Positions 1-8,595 of a stretch of DNA of 40,446 nt are shown in pieces (the first letter of the stretch is position 1; every line of letters starts with the position of its first letter). The notes under the pieces are model-generated. The model made no database searches. It was not told where the DNA came from and was given only the letters and a program-made list of their open reading frames with translations. The translations under genes and the position numbers were made by a program. Origin of the DNA: Erysipelotrichales bacterium (GTDB taxonomy: Bacteria > Bacillota_I > Bacilli_A > Erysipelotrichales > Erysipelotrichaceae); the NCBI GenBank assembly GCA_910576855.1, contig CAJTJP010000028.1:1-40446 (forward strand). Reading direction: 5' to 3'.

Positions 1-1240
<1,240 letters not shown>

Positions 1241-1293
1241 GAAGAAAGACACGACGAACTGTTATTCGGTTTTGAGGGATGACCTCAGAAAGA

Positions 1294-1408
1294 ACCGGTG
1301 ATGAAGGCGAAGTGGAGACACCTGTACCCATACCGAACACAGAAGTTAAGCACTTCAGCGGCGAAAATAGTAGGCCGAGCGCCTGTGAAGATAGCACGTT
1401 GCCGGGCA
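1294..1408 (+). rRNA. 5S ribosomal RNA
   Basis: About 55 bp after the 23S end. The conserved centre CCCATACCGAACACAGAAGTTAAG-type block is present (1327-1350), and the ends CCGGTGATGAAGGC and GTTGCCGGGC pair to form helix I, which sets the boundaries to within a few bases. It is the last gene of the rRNA operon; no tRNA follows it. Confidence 0.95.
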
Positions 1409-1410
1409 TT

Positions 1411-1437
1411 GACCCTTGATAAAGGGTCTTTTTTTCT
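1411..1437 (+). terminator. rRNA operon terminator
   Basis: Stem GACCCTT / AAGGGTC with loop GATA, followed directly by an eight-base T run: a standard intrinsic terminator 3 bp after the 5S gene. Confidence 0.93.
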
Positions 1438-1501
1438 TGGTTGATTTGTGCTCTTAAGCATGTTTTTTTGATTCAACATTTCATTTCATTACCTTTTACG
1501 T

Positions 1502-1507
1502 TATAAT
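1502..1507 (+). promoter_or_regulatory. Probable -10 box of the mnmA promoter
   Basis: A perfect TATAAT stands 18 bp before the mnmA start, after the rRNA terminator. No good -35 hexamer is seen at 16-18 bp (TTTCAT at 1479-1484 is the best), so the call rests on the -10 box and position. It would give a very short leader. Confidence 0.5.
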
Positions 1508-1525
1508 ATTAGTCAGGTGATGTTT

Positions 1526-2692
1526 ATGATTAAAAAAATATTATTAGGACTGTCCGGCGGTGTAGATTCCGCTGTTGCAGCATATATATTAAAAGAGCAG
1601 GGCTACGATGTAACCTGTGCTTTTATGCGTAATTGGGATGCTTATGCGAATAATGATATACTAGGAAATCCAACGATACAGGACAATGTTTGTCCCCAGG
1701 AACAGGATTATATGGATGCGAAGGCGGTTGCCGACAAGCTCGATTTGCCGTTATTGAGGGTTGATTTTGTAAAGGAATACTGGGATGATGTATTTACTGT
1801 GTTTTTAAAGGAATATGAGCGAGGGCGTACACCGAATCCTGATATCTTATGCAACAAGTATATCAAATTTGATGCCTTTATGAAATTTGCGCATCAACAT
1901 GGTTTTGATACAGTGGCTACCGGTCACTATGCACGTGTGAATCATAAAGGTGCGGAAAGTATGCTGCTACGAGGAAAAGATACAAATAAGGATCAGACCT
2001 ATTTCCTTTGCCAGATTTCACAAGCTGCGCTGTCGCATGCTGTTTTTCCGATTGGTGAGCTTACCAAACAAGAGGTACGAAGAATTGCTGATGAGTTACA
2101 GTTGGAAAGTGTGGCACAGAAAAAGGATTCTACCGGGATCTGCTTTATCGGTGAACGAAATTTCAGGCAATTTTTAAAAAATTATTTACCGATGCAGGAG
2201 GGTAATATTGTGAATATTGCTGATTTACAAACAATCGGTAAGCACAGCGGAGTCATGTATTATACGATCGGACAGCGAAAGGGACTCGGTATCGGCGGGA
2301 CTAAGGGGCCTTGGTTTGTCATCGGTAAGGATGTAAAAAGAAATGTCCTATATGTGGCAAACGGCGATGATAAAGAATGGCTTTTATCTACAAGCTGTAT
2401 TGTCTCAAATGTAAATTGGTTTTCTAAGCATAGACCGCAGGGTGATTATGCTTGTACGGCGAAATTTCGTTATCGTCAGACGGATCATGAAGTTAGCTTA
2501 CGCTTTGTGGATGATTCGACGGTATTTGTTTCCTATCCAAACGGTGTGATGTCAGTTACTGCAGGACAAGAAGCTGTATTCTATCAGGGGGAGATCTGTC
2601 TTGGCGGCGGTGTCATAGATGAGGTTTTTATCCATGATATCAGCGTTGAACAAAAAATAGCGATGAGGTGTGAAAATGGAAAAATGCGTTGA
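1526..2692 (+). CDS. mnmA: tRNA-specific 2-thiouridylase MnmA
   Basis: Cytoplasmic enzyme that activates U34 of Lys, Glu and Gln tRNAs with ATP and inserts sulfur to form 2-thiouridine. The 388-residue protein is the usual length for the family or slightly long. The PP-loop SGGVDS sits at residues 10-15, and the two catalytic cysteines are seen in NPDILCN (C109) and STGICFIGE (C206); the ATGHYAR and DQTYFL family motifs lie between them. I chose the ATG at 1526 because AGGTGA (1515-1520) sits 5 bp upstream; a GTG at 1517 in the same frame would lie inside that site. The CPBP protease gene begins inside its 3' end, so the two are probably co-transcribed. Confidence 0.96.
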   Translation: MIKKILLGLSGGVDSAVAAYILKEQGYDVTCAFMRNWDAYANNDILGNPTIQDNVCPQEQDYMDAKAVADKLDLPLLRVDFVKEYWDDVFTVFLKEYERGRTPNPDILCNKYIKFDAFMKFAHQHGFDTVATGHYARVNHKGAESMLLRGKDTNKDQTYFLCQISQAALSHAVFPIGELTKQEVRRIADELQLESVAQKKDSTGICFIGERNFRQFLKNYLPMQEGNIVNIADLQTIGKHSGVMYYTIGQRKGLGIGGTKGPWFVIGKDVKRNVLYVANGDDKEWLLSTSCIVSNVNWFSKHRPQGDYACTAKFRYRQTDHEVSLRFVDDSTVFVSYPNGVMSVTAGQEAVFYQGEICLGGGVIDEVFIHDISVEQKIAMRCENGKMR

Positions 2693-3386
2693 GAGATCAT
2701 GTCCGTTATCCGGGCTTAGAACGGTGCTTTTATTTCTCCATTATTTTCTCGGCTATCAATTTATTTATCCAATGCTTTTAAAGTCATTTACATTATGGCT
2801 GAATCCCTCAGCTCGTTCCGTTCCGGAATGGCTGCAGTTTTTGTTTTATTGCTTTATGATGGCAGTAGCTGCTTGGCTGGCAATGCCCTTATTAAAAGAG
2901 TCGACTGAGAGGATGAAATCTTATGGTTGGAAGCTCATTAAGCTTTGCTTGCTTTTATTTGCAGCCTATTATGTCTGCTCCTTGGCTGTTAATATCATTG
3001 TGTTATTACTCAGTGAATCAGAAACAAGTGCGAACCAGATGGAAATCATTGAGGCAATCAATGTATCGCCGTATTTAACGATGTTTTCTACCTTGATTTA
3101 TGCGCCGATCGTAGAGGAACTTGTATTTCGCGGTGTATTTTATCGTGCGCTTCGCCCGCACTTTCATTGGCTGTTGTCAGCGTTGATCAGTGCGTTTCTT
3201 TTCGGCTTTATCCATGTGATGTTTTCACTGTTGACAGGAAATTTTAATGATTTGATTTATCTGTTGTCATATGGCTTGATTGGCTTTTTTCTGGCTCTCG
3301 CATATGAGAAAAGTGATACGATATTCGCCGGTATGCTGCTGCATTTTTTCAATAATGCATTTGCCTTTTTGATCGTTGTATTATAA
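2676..3386 (+). CDS. CPBP family intramembrane metalloprotease
   Basis: Multi-span membrane protein (236 residues) of the CPBP/ABI (CAAX protease and bacteriocin-processing) family. The family motifs are clear: EELVFRG (motif 1, EExxxR), FGFIHV (motif 2, histidine) and HFFNNAF (motif 3, HxxxN), embedded in hydrophobic helices. The substrate cannot be read from sequence; relatives mature peptides or confer bacteriocin self-protection. The start ATG at 2676 has GAGG at 2665-2668; a GTG at 2670 is in frame. It overlaps the 3' end of mnmA, so translation may be coupled. Confidence 0.9.
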   Translation: MEKCVERSCPLSGLRTVLLFLHYFLGYQFIYPMLLKSFTLWLNPSARSVPEWLQFLFYCFMMAVAAWLAMPLLKESTERMKSYGWKLIKLCLLLFAAYYVCSLAVNIIVLLLSESETSANQMEIIEAINVSPYLTMFSTLIYAPIVEELVFRGVFYRALRPHFHWLLSALISAFLFGFIHVMFSLLTGNFNDLIYLLSYGLIGFFLALAYEKSDTIFAGMLLHFFNNAFAFLIVVL

Positions 3387-3419
3387 AATTAAACTATTGC
3401 TTATATGAAGGAGACTTGA

Positions 3420-5585
3420 ATGGAAGAATTAAAGCTACAGGCAAGATTTTTATTGATGATATACCATAATCCGTCGAACGGATATGGCGTTGCACGCTTT
3501 ATCAGCTATGATAAGGAAGAGAAAGAATTCACCGCAACCGGTATTTTCGGCAGTTTGGAGGAGGAGCGCGTTTATAATTTAAGCGGTCATTATGAGGAGC
3601 ATTATCGTTACGGAATGCAGTTTCAAGTGAGCTCCTATGAGCTGATGCGTCCGAATGATGAATCCTCTTTGGTGCGTTATTTTTCCAGTGCGATGTTTCC
3701 CGGTATCGGTAAAAAGCTGGCGCAACAAATCGTTGATACGCTCGGCGAGGATGCAATCGATAAAATACTTGAGGATGCTTCATGTTTACATACGATATCG
3801 TCACTTTCTGATAAGAAAAAAGCTGTTATTATTGAGGGAGTCAATCAGTTTCAGGATTTAGATGACAGTGTGGTTTTCCTTACCAAGCACGGCCTATCAT
3901 TACAGATGATTGCGAAAATTCAGTCAGCATACGGTGATGAAGCTGTTTCTAAGGTCAAGGAGAACCCCTATCGACTTGTTTCCGAGGTGGATGGAATCGG
4001 TTTTCATACGGCGGATAAGCTTGCCGGTGCTCTTCATTTTGAGGCTGAGCAGCCTTATCGTTCAAAGGCAGCGATATTGGCTTCGGTCATGACCTGTTGT
4101 ATGGCAAGCGGAGACAGCTTTGTTTCAATGGAGCGCCTTTATCATGAGACAAAGCGATTGATGAAGGAGGAGCCCGCAGATATCAACGCGATTTTAGATG
4201 AGCTTGTCATGGAGCGCAGTATCATAATTGAGGAAGAGCGTATCTATCATCATACGCAATATGATGCAGAGTGCGGAACTGCAGCTTTTTTGGCTCAGTA
4301 TCCGTATATGGAGATGGAACAGCCAAGTATCGTGCTTACCGATGAAATAGCACTGATAGAGGAAAAATTTCATATTACTTATGAGGATAAGCAGAAGCAA
4401 GCGATCATGACCTTTTTTCAAGAGCCGTTTGCGATTATCAGCGGCGGTCCGGGAACCGGCAAAACGACAATCGTAAAAGGTATTTTGGCATTGGCCGAAA
4501 AGCTTTACCCACAGGCCGGCATCACTTTGTGCGCACCTACCGGAAGGGCAGCGAAGCGAATGGCGCAGCTGAGCGATCGTGAGGCAATGACGATTCATTC
4601 ACTGTTGAAATGGGATTTGGAATCCAATCAATTTGTAAAGGGGTTTGATGACCCGTTAGATTGTGATATTTTGATCGTTGATGAATTTTCAATGGTTGAC
4701 TCATGGTTGTTTTACTGCTTGCTGAGAGCTTGTAAGCCGGTTGCGAAAATTCTTTTGATCGGTGATAAGGATCAGCTGCCCAGTGTCTCTCCGGGCAGTG
4801 TTCTGCATGATTTAATAAGCAGTGAATGCTTTCCCGTCATATGTCTTGATAAGATATTTCGTCAAAGTGAGGGCAGTGATGTAGTTACACTGGCGCATGA
4901 AATCAATGAGGGAAGCTATCAAAGTCTGCAGTATGCGAAGGAGGCGGCTTTTTTCAATTGTCCCGCTTATGAAATCTGCGGCAGAGTCAGACAAATAGTC
5001 GAAAGTGCTTATGATAAGGGCTATGAGAATCAAGATATTCAGGTGTTGGCTCCGATGTATCAAGGTGTTGCGGGCATTGATGCCTTAAACCGGTCGCTTC
5101 AAGAGCTGATGAATCCGCCGCAACAGGATAAGCGGGAGTTTACAATCGGCTATCGGATCTTTCGTGAAGGGGATAAAATCATGCAGCTGAAAAATCAGCC
5201 GGAGGAGAATGTATATAACGGTGATATCGGTTCTATCATTGAAATTATTTATGCGAGTGAGGATATCAACAAACAAAACCGCATTGTCGCTGCTTATGAT
5301 GATATTATTGTAGAGTATACACAGGATATGCTTCATCATATTACTCATGCGTATTGTATTTCGATCCATAAGGCACAGGGAAGTGAATATCCGATCGTTA
5401 TTATGCCGTTGGTGAATGAATATCGCCATATGCTGCAGCGTCGTTTGCTTTATACAGGCGTATCACGCGCAAAAAAATCATTGGTTTTATTGGGACAGCA
5501 GGAGGCACTGCATCGTGGAGTACATAGTGAGGAGCAGCCGAGGAAAAGTACCTTGAAGCAGCGCATCCTTAAAGCATTTCGTTAG
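3420..5585 (+). CDS. recD2: RecD2-type SF1 DNA helicase
   Basis: A 721-residue 5'-3' DNA helicase of the RecD2 (YrrC) type found in bacteria without RecBC partners, involved in replication-fork and repair processes. The N-terminal part carries the OB-like and helix-hairpin-helix region (FPGIGKKLAQQIVDTLGED near residue 96). Walker A GGPGTGKTT is near residue 343, Walker B DILIVDEFSMVD near 418, and the C-terminal helicase motifs SIHKAQGSEYP and LLYTGVSRAKK end the protein. AAGGAGA lies 6 bp before the ATG. The length is normal for the family. Confidence 0.96.
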   Translation: MEELKLQARFLLMIYHNPSNGYGVARFISYDKEEKEFTATGIFGSLEEERVYNLSGHYEEHYRYGMQFQVSSYELMRPNDESSLVRYFSSAMFPGIGKKLAQQIVDTLGEDAIDKILEDASCLHTISSLSDKKKAVIIEGVNQFQDLDDSVVFLTKHGLSLQMIAKIQSAYGDEAVSKVKENPYRLVSEVDGIGFHTADKLAGALHFEAEQPYRSKAAILASVMTCCMASGDSFVSMERLYHETKRLMKEEPADINAILDELVMERSIIIEEERIYHHTQYDAECGTAAFLAQYPYMEMEQPSIVLTDEIALIEEKFHITYEDKQKQAIMTFFQEPFAIISGGPGTGKTTIVKGILALAEKLYPQAGITLCAPTGRAAKRMAQLSDREAMTIHSLLKWDLESNQFVKGFDDPLDCDILIVDEFSMVDSWLFYCLLRACKPVAKILLIGDKDQLPSVSPGSVLHDLISSECFPVICLDKIFRQSEGSDVVTLAHEINEGSYQSLQYAKEAAFFNCPAYEICGRVRQIVESAYDKGYENQDIQVLAPMYQGVAGIDALNRSLQELMNPPQQDKREFTIGYRIFREGDKIMQLKNQPEENVYNGDIGSIIEIIYASEDINKQNRIVAAYDDIIVEYTQDMLHHITHAYCISIHKAQGSEYPIVIMPLVNEYRHMLQRRLLYTGVSRAKKSLVLLGQQEALHRGVHSEEQPRKSTLKQRILKAFR

Positions 5586-5645
5586 TTCTCACCGAGTATA
5601 ATTAATTCTGTATCGCACATACTATCATTAGTTAGGAGTGATAGT

Positions 5646-5822
5646 ATGAATAAAATTATGATGACAGCCGTAATCGGCTTTATGGCAGGCTTATATGTAG
5701 GTTATCATAATGAGGATGAGCTTCATGATATCTGCCGTCAGGGTCAGCGTACAAAGCGTAAAGCAGCTCGTAAGCTTCATAAGGCTTATGATACGATGTG
5801 CGACTGCATGGACATGGAATAA
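5646..5822 (+). CDS. Small membrane protein, 58 residues
   Basis: Short gene with a good ribosome binding site (TTAGGAGTG, 5 bp before ATG). The product has one N-terminal hydrophobic helix with small-residue spacing (MMTAVIGFMAGLYVGY) followed by a basic, then Cys-containing cytoplasmic tail (DTMCDCMDME). The plan resembles short YtxH-like envelope proteins, but there is no clear family motif and no function is claimed. The stop codon is the first part of a hairpin terminator. Confidence 0.75.
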   Translation: MNKIMMTAVIGFMAGLYVGYHNEDELHDICRQGQRTKRKAARKLHKAYDTMCDCMDME

Positions 5823-5843
5823 CCCCGAAATTCGGGGTTTTCA
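5821..5843 (+). terminator. Intrinsic terminator overlapping a stop codon
   Basis: AACCCCGA / TCGGGGTT stem with a 3-base loop, then TTTT interrupted by C. It starts inside the TAA of the small gene and ends 4 bp before the next ATG. Its 3' arm holds the only G-rich stretch that could act as ribosome binding site for the next gene. Confidence 0.75.
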
Positions 5844-5846
5844 TTT

Positions 5847-6947
5847 ATGAAGAAATATCAAAAGGAGCTGGTTCGCTTCCCTTTGTTCGCGATTCCGGCA
5901 CTACTGTCACTTTTTTTACTCGTAATTTTATTAAAGCAGCTTTCTCTTTATAATAAATTGGTTGATTTATATCATGCACTGTTTCCCGTATTCGGCGGTA
6001 TTGTGATTGCGTTTTTATTACAGCCGATCATCGATCGCTTAGCTATGCATATGAAGGTCAAAACAGCCGTCATAGCAGTGTATGCCGGTATATTGGCTGT
6101 CGGTGCGCTGTTACTGATGATTTTATTACCGATTCTTTATCGTCAAATTGTTGATTTCGTATCTCTGCTTCCTGATTGGCTTGAAAAGCTTAAATTTTTC
6201 TTGAATGAGCATCATATCGTAATGGAGCGTTTGGCAGATGTTGAGGATTCGGCTTTACAGGAGGGAACTATGTTCATGCTGGATTCCCTGCGGACTTTTT
6301 TCGGTACAGCAATGGATTATGCGATTGCCTATATGACTGCCTTCTTTATTTCTATCGATGTTGAGTTTTGTAAGCGCAGCGCAAAAAAGCTGTTCCGCAA
6401 TTATCATCGATTTGTTACGTTTTATAAGACATTAAGCAATATTGTATTTCAGTATTTGACCGGAACTCTGTTGGATTTGATCTTTGTCAGTGTAACAAGT
6501 GCGGTCGTATTATATGCAGCGGCTTTCCCCAATGCACTGTTGTATGCGATTATCTTAGCCTTAAGCAATTTGTTTCCGTATATCGGCCCGACTGTCGGTT
6601 TATTGTTTGTAATATTGGTTGGCGTATTAAGTTATGAACAGCTACCTTTAATTACGATTGTTTTAATATGGACGATTCAACAAATCGAATCTAATATCGT
6701 ACAGCCGATGATTTTTAATAAAACGATGGATGTGCGTCCGATTTTGACTTTTGTCGCTTTATTTATTGCAGAGGCATTGTTTGGTATTCCGGGAATATTG
6801 CTGTCACCGATTTTGGCAAGCATTATACAGATTGCCTTTCGTTCTTATCTGCATGCGAAGACGAAGAATACGGTCGGTGAGTGGGAGGATATCTGGTATG
6901 ATTTTGATGATGCGATGAAAGGCATACCAGTACCGCCGCAGGAATAG
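5847..6947 (+). CDS. AI-2E family (PerM-like) membrane protein
   Basis: 366-residue polytopic membrane protein of the AI-2E/PerM/YdiK family. N-terminal hydrophobic pairs (residues about 13-60), a central soluble stretch with amphipathic helices (about 95-165) and C-terminal helices with the family-like segments SNLFPYIGPTVG and QQIESNIVQPM are visible. Family members have been linked to small-molecule or ion export; the substrate cannot be inferred. The ATG follows a hairpin with almost no free leader, and GGGG at 5834-5837 is the only ribosome binding site candidate. Confidence 0.9.
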   Translation: MKKYQKELVRFPLFAIPALLSLFLLVILLKQLSLYNKLVDLYHALFPVFGGIVIAFLLQPIIDRLAMHMKVKTAVIAVYAGILAVGALLLMILLPILYRQIVDFVSLLPDWLEKLKFFLNEHHIVMERLADVEDSALQEGTMFMLDSLRTFFGTAMDYAIAYMTAFFISIDVEFCKRSAKKLFRNYHRFVTFYKTLSNIVFQYLTGTLLDLIFVSVTSAVVLYAAAFPNALLYAIILALSNLFPYIGPTVGLLFVILVGVLSYEQLPLITIVLIWTIQQIESNIVQPMIFNKTMDVRPILTFVALFIAEALFGIPGILLSPILASIIQIAFRSYLHAKTKNTVGEWEDIWYDFDDAMKGIPVPPQE

Positions 6948-6965
6948 AACATGGTCGATAAACCA

Positions 6966-7018
6966 TGCATCTGTAATAAGGTATGGTATACAGTATTTGA
7001 AATGCAGTGATTTTTTTT
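6966..7018 (+). terminator. Probable terminator after the AI-2E gene
   Basis: Nested arms TGCAT-CTGTA (6966-6975) and TACAG (6989-6993) ... ATGCA (7002-7006), ending at an eight-base T run (7011-7018). A second small hairpin, CATGGT/ACCATG, lies just before it (6950-6967). The interrupted stem makes this weaker than the other terminators here. Confidence 0.5.
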
Positions 7019-7050
7019 CGTTATATTGTTCGCTACAGTCATGCCGAATA

Positions 7051-7076
7051 AATAAAAAAGCCTTTATTTAAAGGCT
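7051..7076 (-). terminator. Minus-strand terminator of the target tRNA gene
   Basis: On the minus strand AGCCTTT / AAAGGCT forms a stem with a 4-base AT loop followed by TTTTTTATT. It lies 12 bp after the tRNA-like CCA end on that strand, as expected for the original terminator of the tRNA gene used as integration target. Confidence 0.75.
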
Positions 7077-7088
7077 CAAATGACTATA

Positions 7089-7107
7089 TGGCGGAGTCTA
7101 TGAGATT
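7089..7107 (-). other. Left attachment site: 3' end of a tRNA-Ser-like gene
   Basis: Read on the minus strand, AATCTCATAGACTCCGCCA fits the last 19 nt of a tRNA: end of the T loop (AAT), T-stem 3' strand (CTCAT), acceptor 3' strand (AGACTCC), discriminator G and CCA. G73 is typical of tRNA-Ser. Upstream on that strand the sequence stops fitting a tRNA (loop would read TTATAAT, lacking C56) and no D or anticodon arm follows. This is what a prophage leaves at one end after entering a tRNA 3' end. The matching copy should sit at the prophage's right end, outside the window. Confidence 0.75.
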
Positions 7108-7244
7108 ATAAAAAAACAATAAATTGCGCTATGTGTATTTTAAATATGCCCTAAAATAAAGGACTTATGAACAATAAGCTTTTAATGCATTTTATATCCT
7201 TTTATTGATTTTTAAAAACTTTTCGGTATATTTTCGGTATGAAA
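7108..7244. other. Non-coding left arm of the prophage
   Basis: Very AT-rich stretch between the attachment core and the first phage terminator, with no open frame of note. It contains a direct repeat TTTTCGGTAT (7220-7229 and 7231-7240) one helical turn apart. That could be an integrase arm or accessory-protein site, but nothing else supports this. Confidence 0.4.
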
Positions 7245-7273
7245 AAAAGAATCCTTAGTGGGATCCTCTTGTA
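7241..7273 (-). terminator. Terminator of the ImmR-ImmA operon (minus strand)
   Basis: On the minus strand the stem AGGATCC / GGATTCT (with a G-U pair) and loop CACTAA is followed by TTTTTTTC. It lies about 20 bp beyond the stop codon of the metalloprotease gene. Confidence 0.8.
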
Positions 7274-7289
7274 TAAGATAAAAAAACAT

Positions 7290-7895
7290 TTATGGTCTTT
7301 TCAGCTTATATAGTTCAGGAAATGGTGTGTTTTTGATTCTTTGACAATAGCTATACATCATATCTGTACTTAATTTTAGGTTAGCAAAAGTGTATTTTCT
7401 TCTAAAATAATAGTTTAATCTGTTTTTTGCCGCTTCATGTGAAACCCTACAATATTTTTCTAAAACAAGTTCTTCTAGATAGTAATACTGGTCTAACAAA
7501 AGTAATAATTCAATCGGCATAAGTAACTGAGAAGCGAAATAATTAGCTTCGATCTCTTGGGCATCATATTCATTCTGATTCTCAAAATTATGATTTAAAT
7601 AATAGTGCCCAAGTTCATGAGCGATGGTCCACCTTATTCTAAAGAAATCATCACTATCATTATAAATAATAATATAATGCCCATTTCTATTTGCTAAAAA
7701 ACCGGAAGATTTATAAATAGGTGTGTCTCTATTTATAAAATTCTTAATTTCAGAAAATTTACATAAATTAATATTATTTTCTTCCAAAATGGGCTCTATG
7801 GGCGTTGTGGTGGTGGAAAAATTTAAATCTAATAAGACGTAAGTAGCTTTTTTATAAGCCATATACGGTTCTGTAATATTATTCGTCTTCACCAA
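7290..7895 (-). CDS. ImmA/IrrE-family metalloprotease
   Basis: Probable zinc protease that cuts the neighbouring repressor to trigger prophage induction, as ImmA does in ICEBs1 and phi105. The zinc motif HELGH is at residues 93-97 in TIAHELGHYYLNH, and the third ligand is probably the Glu in EIEANYFASQLL (about residue 116). About 200 residues, typical of the family. The coding region overlaps the repressor stop by 17 bp, so translation is coupled. The start is uncertain: TTG at 7895, GTG just after it, or an ATG at codon 12; none has a good ribosome binding site. Confidence 0.87.
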   Translation of the reverse strand: MVKTNNITEPYMAYKKATYVLLDLNFSTTTTPIEPILEENNINLCKFSEIKNFINRDTPIYKSSGFLANRNGHYIIIYNDSDDFFRIRWTIAHELGHYYLNHNFENQNEYDAQEIEANYFASQLLMPIELLLLLDQYYYLEELVLEKYCRVSHEAAKNRLNYYFRRKYTFANLKLSTDMMYSYCQRIKNTPFPELYKLKRP

Positions 7896-8232
7896 ATCTA
7901 AAATTTATATACTGAATAATATCTTGTTCAGCTTGATTTCTTTCTTTATCAGTTAAATTTTCTAATCTTCTAGCAATTATTCCACCCATACTTGTTTTTT
8001 GTTTTTGTTCATCAATTTTGCAGTTAAGTAGTTGATCGTAGGTAACATCAAATATACCACAGATTTTTTTTAATAGAGAGATTGAATCAGGTTCACTTCG
8101 TCCTTTTTCCCATTCAGATATAGTCGTTTGCCTTACCGATAGCAAATCTGCAAACTCTGATTGAGTCATGTGTTTATTCTTTCTTAAATATTTAATGTTG
8201 TAGGCAAGGATTTCTTTGTTTTTATCAGTCAT
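7879..8232 (-). CDS. ImmR-like XRE repressor (switch 1)
   Basis: Cro/CI-type DNA-binding protein of 117 residues. The helix-turn-helix is MTQSEFADLLSVRQTTISEW near residues 22-41, followed by the usual KGRSEPDSISLLKKI and a short C-terminal tail without an S24 peptidase domain. Pairing with the downstream metalloprotease identifies it as an ImmR-type repressor inactivated by proteolysis. I chose the ATG at 8232 because GAGGTG (8240-8245) lies 7 bp upstream; a GTG at 8241 is part of that site. It presumably binds the three 19-bp sites in the divergent region. Confidence 0.9.
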   Translation of the reverse strand: MTDKNKEILAYNIKYLRKNKHMTQSEFADLLSVRQTTISEWEKGRSEPDSISLLKKICGIFDVTYDQLLNCKIDEQKQKTSMGGIIARRLENLTDKERNQAEQDIIQYINFRFGEDE

Positions 8233-8250
8233 ATTCTTCACCTCAATAAT

Positions 8251-8279
8251 ATGATACCACTTAATTTGATAAAAATAAA
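8251..8279 (-). promoter_or_regulatory. Operator O1 and leftward repressor promoter
   Basis: O1 (8254-8272) is the 19-mer ATACCACTTAATTTGATAA, matching the other two sites of this region. It lies between a fair leftward -10 (minus-strand TATCAT, 8251-8256) and a weak -35 (TTTATT, 8274-8279) 17 bp apart, so occupancy should repress the repressor's own gene. The predicted start would leave almost no leader, so another promoter is possible. Confidence 0.55.
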
Positions 8280-8306
8280 CCTCTATTCTATAAAATTTAG
8301 CTCAAA

Positions 8307-8325
8307 ATATCATTTTATTTGATAT
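8307..8325. promoter_or_regulatory. Operator O2
   Basis: ATATCATTTTATTTGATAT, the most symmetrical of three related 19-mers (arms ATATCA/TGATAT). It lies between the leftward and rightward promoters, as the central operator of a divergent switch does. Confidence 0.7.
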
Positions 8326-8331
8326 TAGGGG

Positions 8332-8360
8332 TTGCGTTATCAATTAAATTGGTATATTAT
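8332..8360 (+). promoter_or_regulatory. Rightward promoter of switch 1 with operator O3
   Basis: -35 TTGCGT (8332-8337) and -10 TATTAT (8355-8360) are 17 bp apart. The spacer is filled by O3 (8337-8355), which in reverse complement reads ATACCAATTTAATTGATAA and matches O1 at 16 of 19 positions. A repressor here would block the promoter. Transcription should start near 8367 and run through the leader into the antirepressor gene. Confidence 0.75.
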
Positions 8361-8366
8361 ATTTGC

Positions 8367-8595
8367 GGGAGGCGATTTATAAGGAGTTTAAAGTAAAAAA
8401 GCACTCACTAACCCACCAAGATTAGACATGAGTGCACACAACACAACAACCACAAAGGATTGCTAAACATATTATAGCAGAAATCTATGCTACATAAAAG
8501 TACAACTTTCACAATTTATGCAGCATGCTCCTTTGTGGCTTACTCGACTATTTTTATAAAGAAAAGCGGCAATCCCGCAAAGGAGAACAAAGTAT
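8367..8595 (+). promoter_or_regulatory. Structured leader RNA with alternative pairings
   Basis: This 229-nt leader of the antirepressor transcript is rich in exact complements. GCACTCA (8401-8407) pairs with TGAGTGC (8429-8435). CCACAAAGGA (8450-8459) pairs with TCCTTTGTGG (8529-8538). CTCCTTTG (8528-8535) also pairs with CAAAGGAG (8578-8585), the ribosome binding site of the next gene. GGATTGC (8457-8463) pairs with GCAATCC (8569-8575). TAGCA (8475-8479) can pair with TGCTA on either side (8461-8465 or 8488-8492). Several of these exclude each other, so the RNA could switch between an open and a hidden start site. No known riboswitch consensus was recognised. Confidence 0.6.

Noticed and set aside
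7089-7170. A complete tRNA gene on the minus strand at the prophage border
   Set aside because: Only the T-arm end and acceptor 3' strand fit; no anticodon or D arm and no matching 5' acceptor strand are present upstream on that strand.
8429-8560. Short leader peptides (12-13 codons) in the antirepressor leader
   Set aside because: Neither ATG has a ribosome binding site and no amino-acid run suggests attenuation.
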